Below, one piece after another: positions 60,742 through 64,000 of a stretch of DNA of 64,000 bases. The stretch's first letter is position 1, and every line of letters starts with the position of its first letter. The notes beneath the pieces are model-generated. The model worked only from the letters and a program-made list of their open reading frames with translations, ran no database searches and was not told the DNA's origin. A program made the position numbers and the translations under genes. This DNA is from Microvelia longipes (taxonomy: Eukaryota; Arthropoda; Insecta; Hemiptera; Veliidae): contig JACMZG010001911.1 of the NCBI GenBank assembly GCA_018340805.1, positions 35,489,248 through 35,553,247 of the forward strand, written 5' to 3'.

Positions 60742-61282
60742 CTTAGAATAATACTATATATAGAAGGAGCACAGGGCCGTAAACACAATGTAATTCCACT
60801 GATAACACGAAATCCGGTTGACTGGTGCAACTAAGTAATGCTGCCAACCTGACAACAAAACATTATTTTAAATATGTGTCACAAATATCTATTAATGAAG
60901 AAAGATCGTAAAGAACAAATATAATAACTTAAAACACCTGCTGAGTATTTAATAAAACTGGTCTTAGATGGCAAAAGGGTGGCGGAATACAAGAATCTAC
61001 ATTTAGTTGACGAGGACTACTTTTTATATATAATTTTAATAAATACGTTAAACTACAATTTAAAATGCGTAAAATATTGTAATGCACCGATATTTATATT
61101 AGTATTTTATGAATAATCAATCATTAATTAATAATAGAACATAATAATTCAGCAACCGGAAGTATTGCCAACTTTTTTTAGAAAATTGTATATTGTAAAG
61201 GTGGCAGCATTACTTAGTTGCACCAGTGAACCGGCTTTCGTGTTATCAGTAGTGCTCCTTCTATATATAGTATTATTCTAAG
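60742..61282. mobile_element. 541-bp TIR transposon (MITE), 8-bp target duplication
   Basis: Inverted ends start CTTAGAATAATACTATATAT on both sides. The left arm (60742-60857) and right arm (61198-61282) match throughout, except for a 23- to 24-base segment missing from the right. The flanks carry a perfect 8-bp direct repeat, AATGTGTA (60734-60741 and 61283-61290). The interior is AT-rich and noncoding. An 8-bp duplication is typical of hAT-type elements among others, but the terminal bases do not let me choose a superfamily. Confidence 0.88.
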
Positions 61283-61290
61283 AATGTGTA

Positions 61291-63304
61291 GTATGAGGGC
61301 TACGACGAGCCAAGGAGACTTCCAAGCCGAAGTGGGAAATTCGGATAGTACATGGCAAAATGCCATATCATAAAAAAATAATTAAACAAAAAATAATACA
61401 AAACAATACACTATGAACTTCTGAGCGATGCAAAGACCCTTATTTAATATTCAGAGGAGCATTTCACTGTTTTTATCTAGTGTTCTAATTTCTCAGTTAC
61501 AAAACTTTAAAAAGTATATGTTAAAAGAAAATTTGTATAAAATGTAGAAGTGCAAATTTACTCATATAATTTCACAAAAATAAAATTCATTAGAAATACA
61601 GATATTGTTTTGATAATAAGTTCACCATTCAAACAAGCTTATAAACTTCTTTGACTGATTAAAAATTCTATGAAACAATGAAACCAAAAACATTTTTTAA
61701 TTCCATTTTATATGATTAAAAGATTAAGAATATCTTTTATTTTAGCTTGCTACAATTTATAATTGTTTCCTTACATTGTAATATTTGGCGGCCTAGGCCC
61801 AGGCTCAATTAAGGTTTGCAGGTCTGCCTGAGGGAACTACTATTTCTTAGAGTGTTTAACCAGGTTTTGCTATCCACTTTGCCCCAGTGATCTAACTAAA
61901 ACTGTCTTTCAATTATACTTGAATTTCTTATTATGTTGTGAAGTTGCTGTATGTCTAAGTTAAGAGAATCCTGCGTTTGATCTTTTAAGAAAAGGTTTTC
62001 AAGATTGTTGGCCCAATACGTGGTTTAAAATTTTTATTAGGCTCAATTATGGGTAGTGTTAAACTTTCTTTTTTTAAATATTTTATTAAAATCTTTGTTT
62101 CTAATTAGATGAAGTATCTAATTAGTATGGATAATTTATAGTACTTATATATATTCTGCATATAGCTTTTAGGGCAGTAAATGTTGAAAATCGACTTTTA
62201 TTTAGCTAGAACATCGAGAATAACTTGTTTTTATAGTTATATTCTCGTTGAGAACCAGAATATAAGATTTCTATTAAATACTTGAACAAGACGAAGTTAT
62301 AGCGGGTATCATCATATCTCTAGACGCGCAATTATGTTTCAATTACATTATATACTAAATTACGTAGAGAGTGGTTTTTTATATTGTTCACAAAGATTAT
62401 AAAAATTTAACTTTTTTTCTTCGCTTTCTACCGCAAAAAAATAATTAATTAATAGTAATTAGAATATTAATTAAGAGTAATTAATTATTATTTAATTCAG
62501 AATTTTTTTTCACGGTTAAATTATTACAATAGTTCTCAGAAGTGCCCATGCCCCCGAAAATCAAAATATACGTCTTACTAACGTATTACCTCTTCTGAAT
62601 ACCTCTTCTTCTGAATTAGATTGCTTTCAAGAAAACCCCGTTAGGTTAAATAGATATTTAAAATAGTAAACTAGCTAGGCTTTTGTTGGCATGTTGATCA
62701 TTTGTAATAAATATTTTTTGGTAATTATTACAAAATATAATGAAATAAATAAATTGAAATTTAAAATGGTTTATTGTACAGACTGTACAAAACAATACAC
62801 ATACTTCTAAAAGTCAGCTAAGATTAGATGCGTATCAGTGCATTACAATGTAAAATACCAGACACTTGACCCATCACTAACCAGCAAAAATAATTTGCTG
62901 GGCAAAAAAATCAAGTATACGAAAGGAATTCGCCCAACGGAATCTTATCGCACCAAGCTATAATAAAACCCTGAATAATTAAAAATTATTTAAAAACTTA
63001 TGGATAAACCAGGATTTAAACCAGGTGTCTCTAGTTTTACTTTTTTTGACTTTGGACTAGTTTCATTCGGCTCAGCGCCTCTCAATTTTGCCATATCGTA
63101 AATTTTTCCGGTTATTTCGGTTTTCAGTGATTTTTATGGTGGTGGTGGTGTTTTTTTGTGGTGGTGGACTTATCGAGTTCGGGCCACCTTACCTGTCATT
63201 AATATGATCAATGCATAAATTGGATACCCCACCTTTTGCAATAATTCCATCGCAGAGCTAGTTGAAATAAAAAGTTTAATTAATTTTATTTGTCCTGTTT
63301 TCAG
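61291..63304. other. upstream region of the right-edge exon; no gene recognised
   Basis: AT-rich with a slightly GC-richer patch near 61785-61890 (GGCGGCCTAGGCCCAGGCTC) and a GGT-rich patch at about 63137-63172. The last bases form a pyrimidine-rich acceptor ending in CAG at 63304. Confidence 0.4.
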
Positions 63305-63464
63305 ATGTCGCTGGGCAGATCGGATACGCCTTGTTCGATAGTGTCATCAGATAGCGATATTAGATTTACAAGAAAATTAAGCAATCAATACAGACCATGC
63401 TGTTGTGTCTCGGCGTTTCTTTTGTCATTTCTATTAATCTCTACGCTTGCATTATACGCTTTAT
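63305..63464 (+). CDS. first coding exon of a predicted membrane protein (gene continues right)
   Basis: An acceptor (TTTGTCCTGTTTTCAG) ends at 63304, directly followed by ATG and 53 codons plus one base. A strong donor GTAAGT starts at 63465. Residues 1-30 are polar and serine-rich (MSLGRSDTPCSIVSSDSDIR, FTRKLSNQYR). Three cysteines follow at about 32-34, then a hydrophobic segment at about residues 35-53 (VSAFLLSFLLISTLALYAL). This looks like a short cytoplasmic N-terminus, a palmitoylation-type cysteine cluster and a signal anchor of a type II membrane protein. Basic residues before the segment favour that topology. I do not recognise the family; the downstream exons would decide. Confidence 0.7.
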
Positions 63465-63575
63465 GTAAGTAATCAGTTTTAAAATATTCTTAAAGTTAAA
63501 ACTATAAAAGAGAATTTAAAAACCCTAAGTCTTCACCCCTCCTTAATTTTTGAACTGCCCCCTCATAGGAGGGAA

Positions 63576-63828
63576 ACTATTTAAAAAAAGCGTATGGCGT
63601 AAAGACTTGGTAACCTGCCTTTATTCTCAAGTCATTTAACAAAGCTCTGACCATCTCACCAAAAACAGTAAACTGGGTAAAATAGAACTCTATTTTACTT
63701 ATTTTATAAAATAACTATTTAAGAAAAGCGTATGGTGTAAAGACTTGGTAACCTGCCTTTATTCTCAAGTCATTTAACAAAACTCTGACCATCTCACCAA
63801 AAATAGTAAACTGGGTAAAATAGAACTC
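63576..63828. repeat. 138-bp tandem duplication
   Basis: A unit beginning ACTATTTAAAAAAAGCGTAT at 63576 repeats at 63714 with a few changes and stops after 115 bp. It lies in the intron just after the right-edge exon. Confidence 0.9.
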
Positions 63829-63877
63829 ACGCTTATAAGTATTCACATCATGTTTGGACAGAAAATGCGTTAGTGAG

Positions 63878-63911
63878 AATGCTCCCCCTTAGTGCTCACA
63901 GGGGGAGCATT
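63878..63911. repeat. 12-bp perfect hairpin
   Basis: AATGCTCCCCCT (63878-63889) and its exact complement (63900-63911) around a 10-base loop. A GC-rich hairpin in intronic sequence. Confidence 0.8.
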
Positions 63912-64000
63912 AAGCCAAAAAATTGTCGCCACCGTTATCAAGAAAAATAGTCGGGCATGGGACCACTTGATCCATAGAGAGTTTAAAAGTATTGGAGAAG

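Noticed and set aside
61785..61890. GC-richer patch considered as an exon
   Set aside because: No clear acceptor-donor pair and stops in all frames within short distance.

Overview
The window is AT-rich eukaryotic DNA, almost certainly from an arthropod and probably an insect. The main evidence is a near-complete armadillo (beta-catenin) gene on the minus strand, whose predicted protein is very close to the insect Armadillo type. It is split by short GT-AG introns and surrounded by AT-rich DNA full of interspersed and simple repeats. No bacterial-type operons, rRNA, intact tRNA genes or CRISPR arrays were seen.

Region 1 (1 to about 15,900): armadillo, minus strand. I can place 11 coding exons (13446 down to 1890) and an upstream leader exon ending at 15683. 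All junctions are GT-AG and all phases agree. They give 731 codons plus one base, covering the N-terminal phosphodegron, the alpha-catenin-binding region, the Armadillo repeats and the start of the C-terminal tail. The last exon lies off the left edge. The start codon appears to be split by intron 1 (A at 15683, TG at 13446-13445). Its introns hold a MITE-like inverted-repeat element (about 6819-7369), repeat-family copies, and a hammerhead-ribozyme-like motif (about 12416-12460).

Region 2 (about 15,900 to 63,300): about 47 kb with no complete gene that I can support. It contains two recurring repeat families. R1 is up to about 760 bp, with a TGACGTCA core in its best copies. R2 is marked by repeated GAGGCGAAGCCGAGG blocks, and one copy encloses a broken Crypton-like tyrosine-recombinase fragment. 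Also present are several foldback or inverted-repeat elements, one 541-bp terminal-inverted-repeat element with a perfect 8-bp target duplication, tandem duplications (382, about 150, 138 and 50 bp units) and many long TA microsatellites. One exon-like GC-rich island (18119-18261, plus strand) stands out.

Region 3 (63,305 to the right edge): a convincing first coding exon of a plus-strand gene encoding an N-terminal cytoplasmic stretch and a membrane anchor. The rest of this gene is outside the window.

The most interesting signal not explained by ordinary annotation is a set of four minimal hammerhead-ribozyme-like motifs (12.4, 22.6, 46.1 and 59.7 kb). They have the conserved core, pairable stem II and a palindromic stem III, the arrangement known from Penelope-like retroelements. 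All assignments are by eye; no searches were run.
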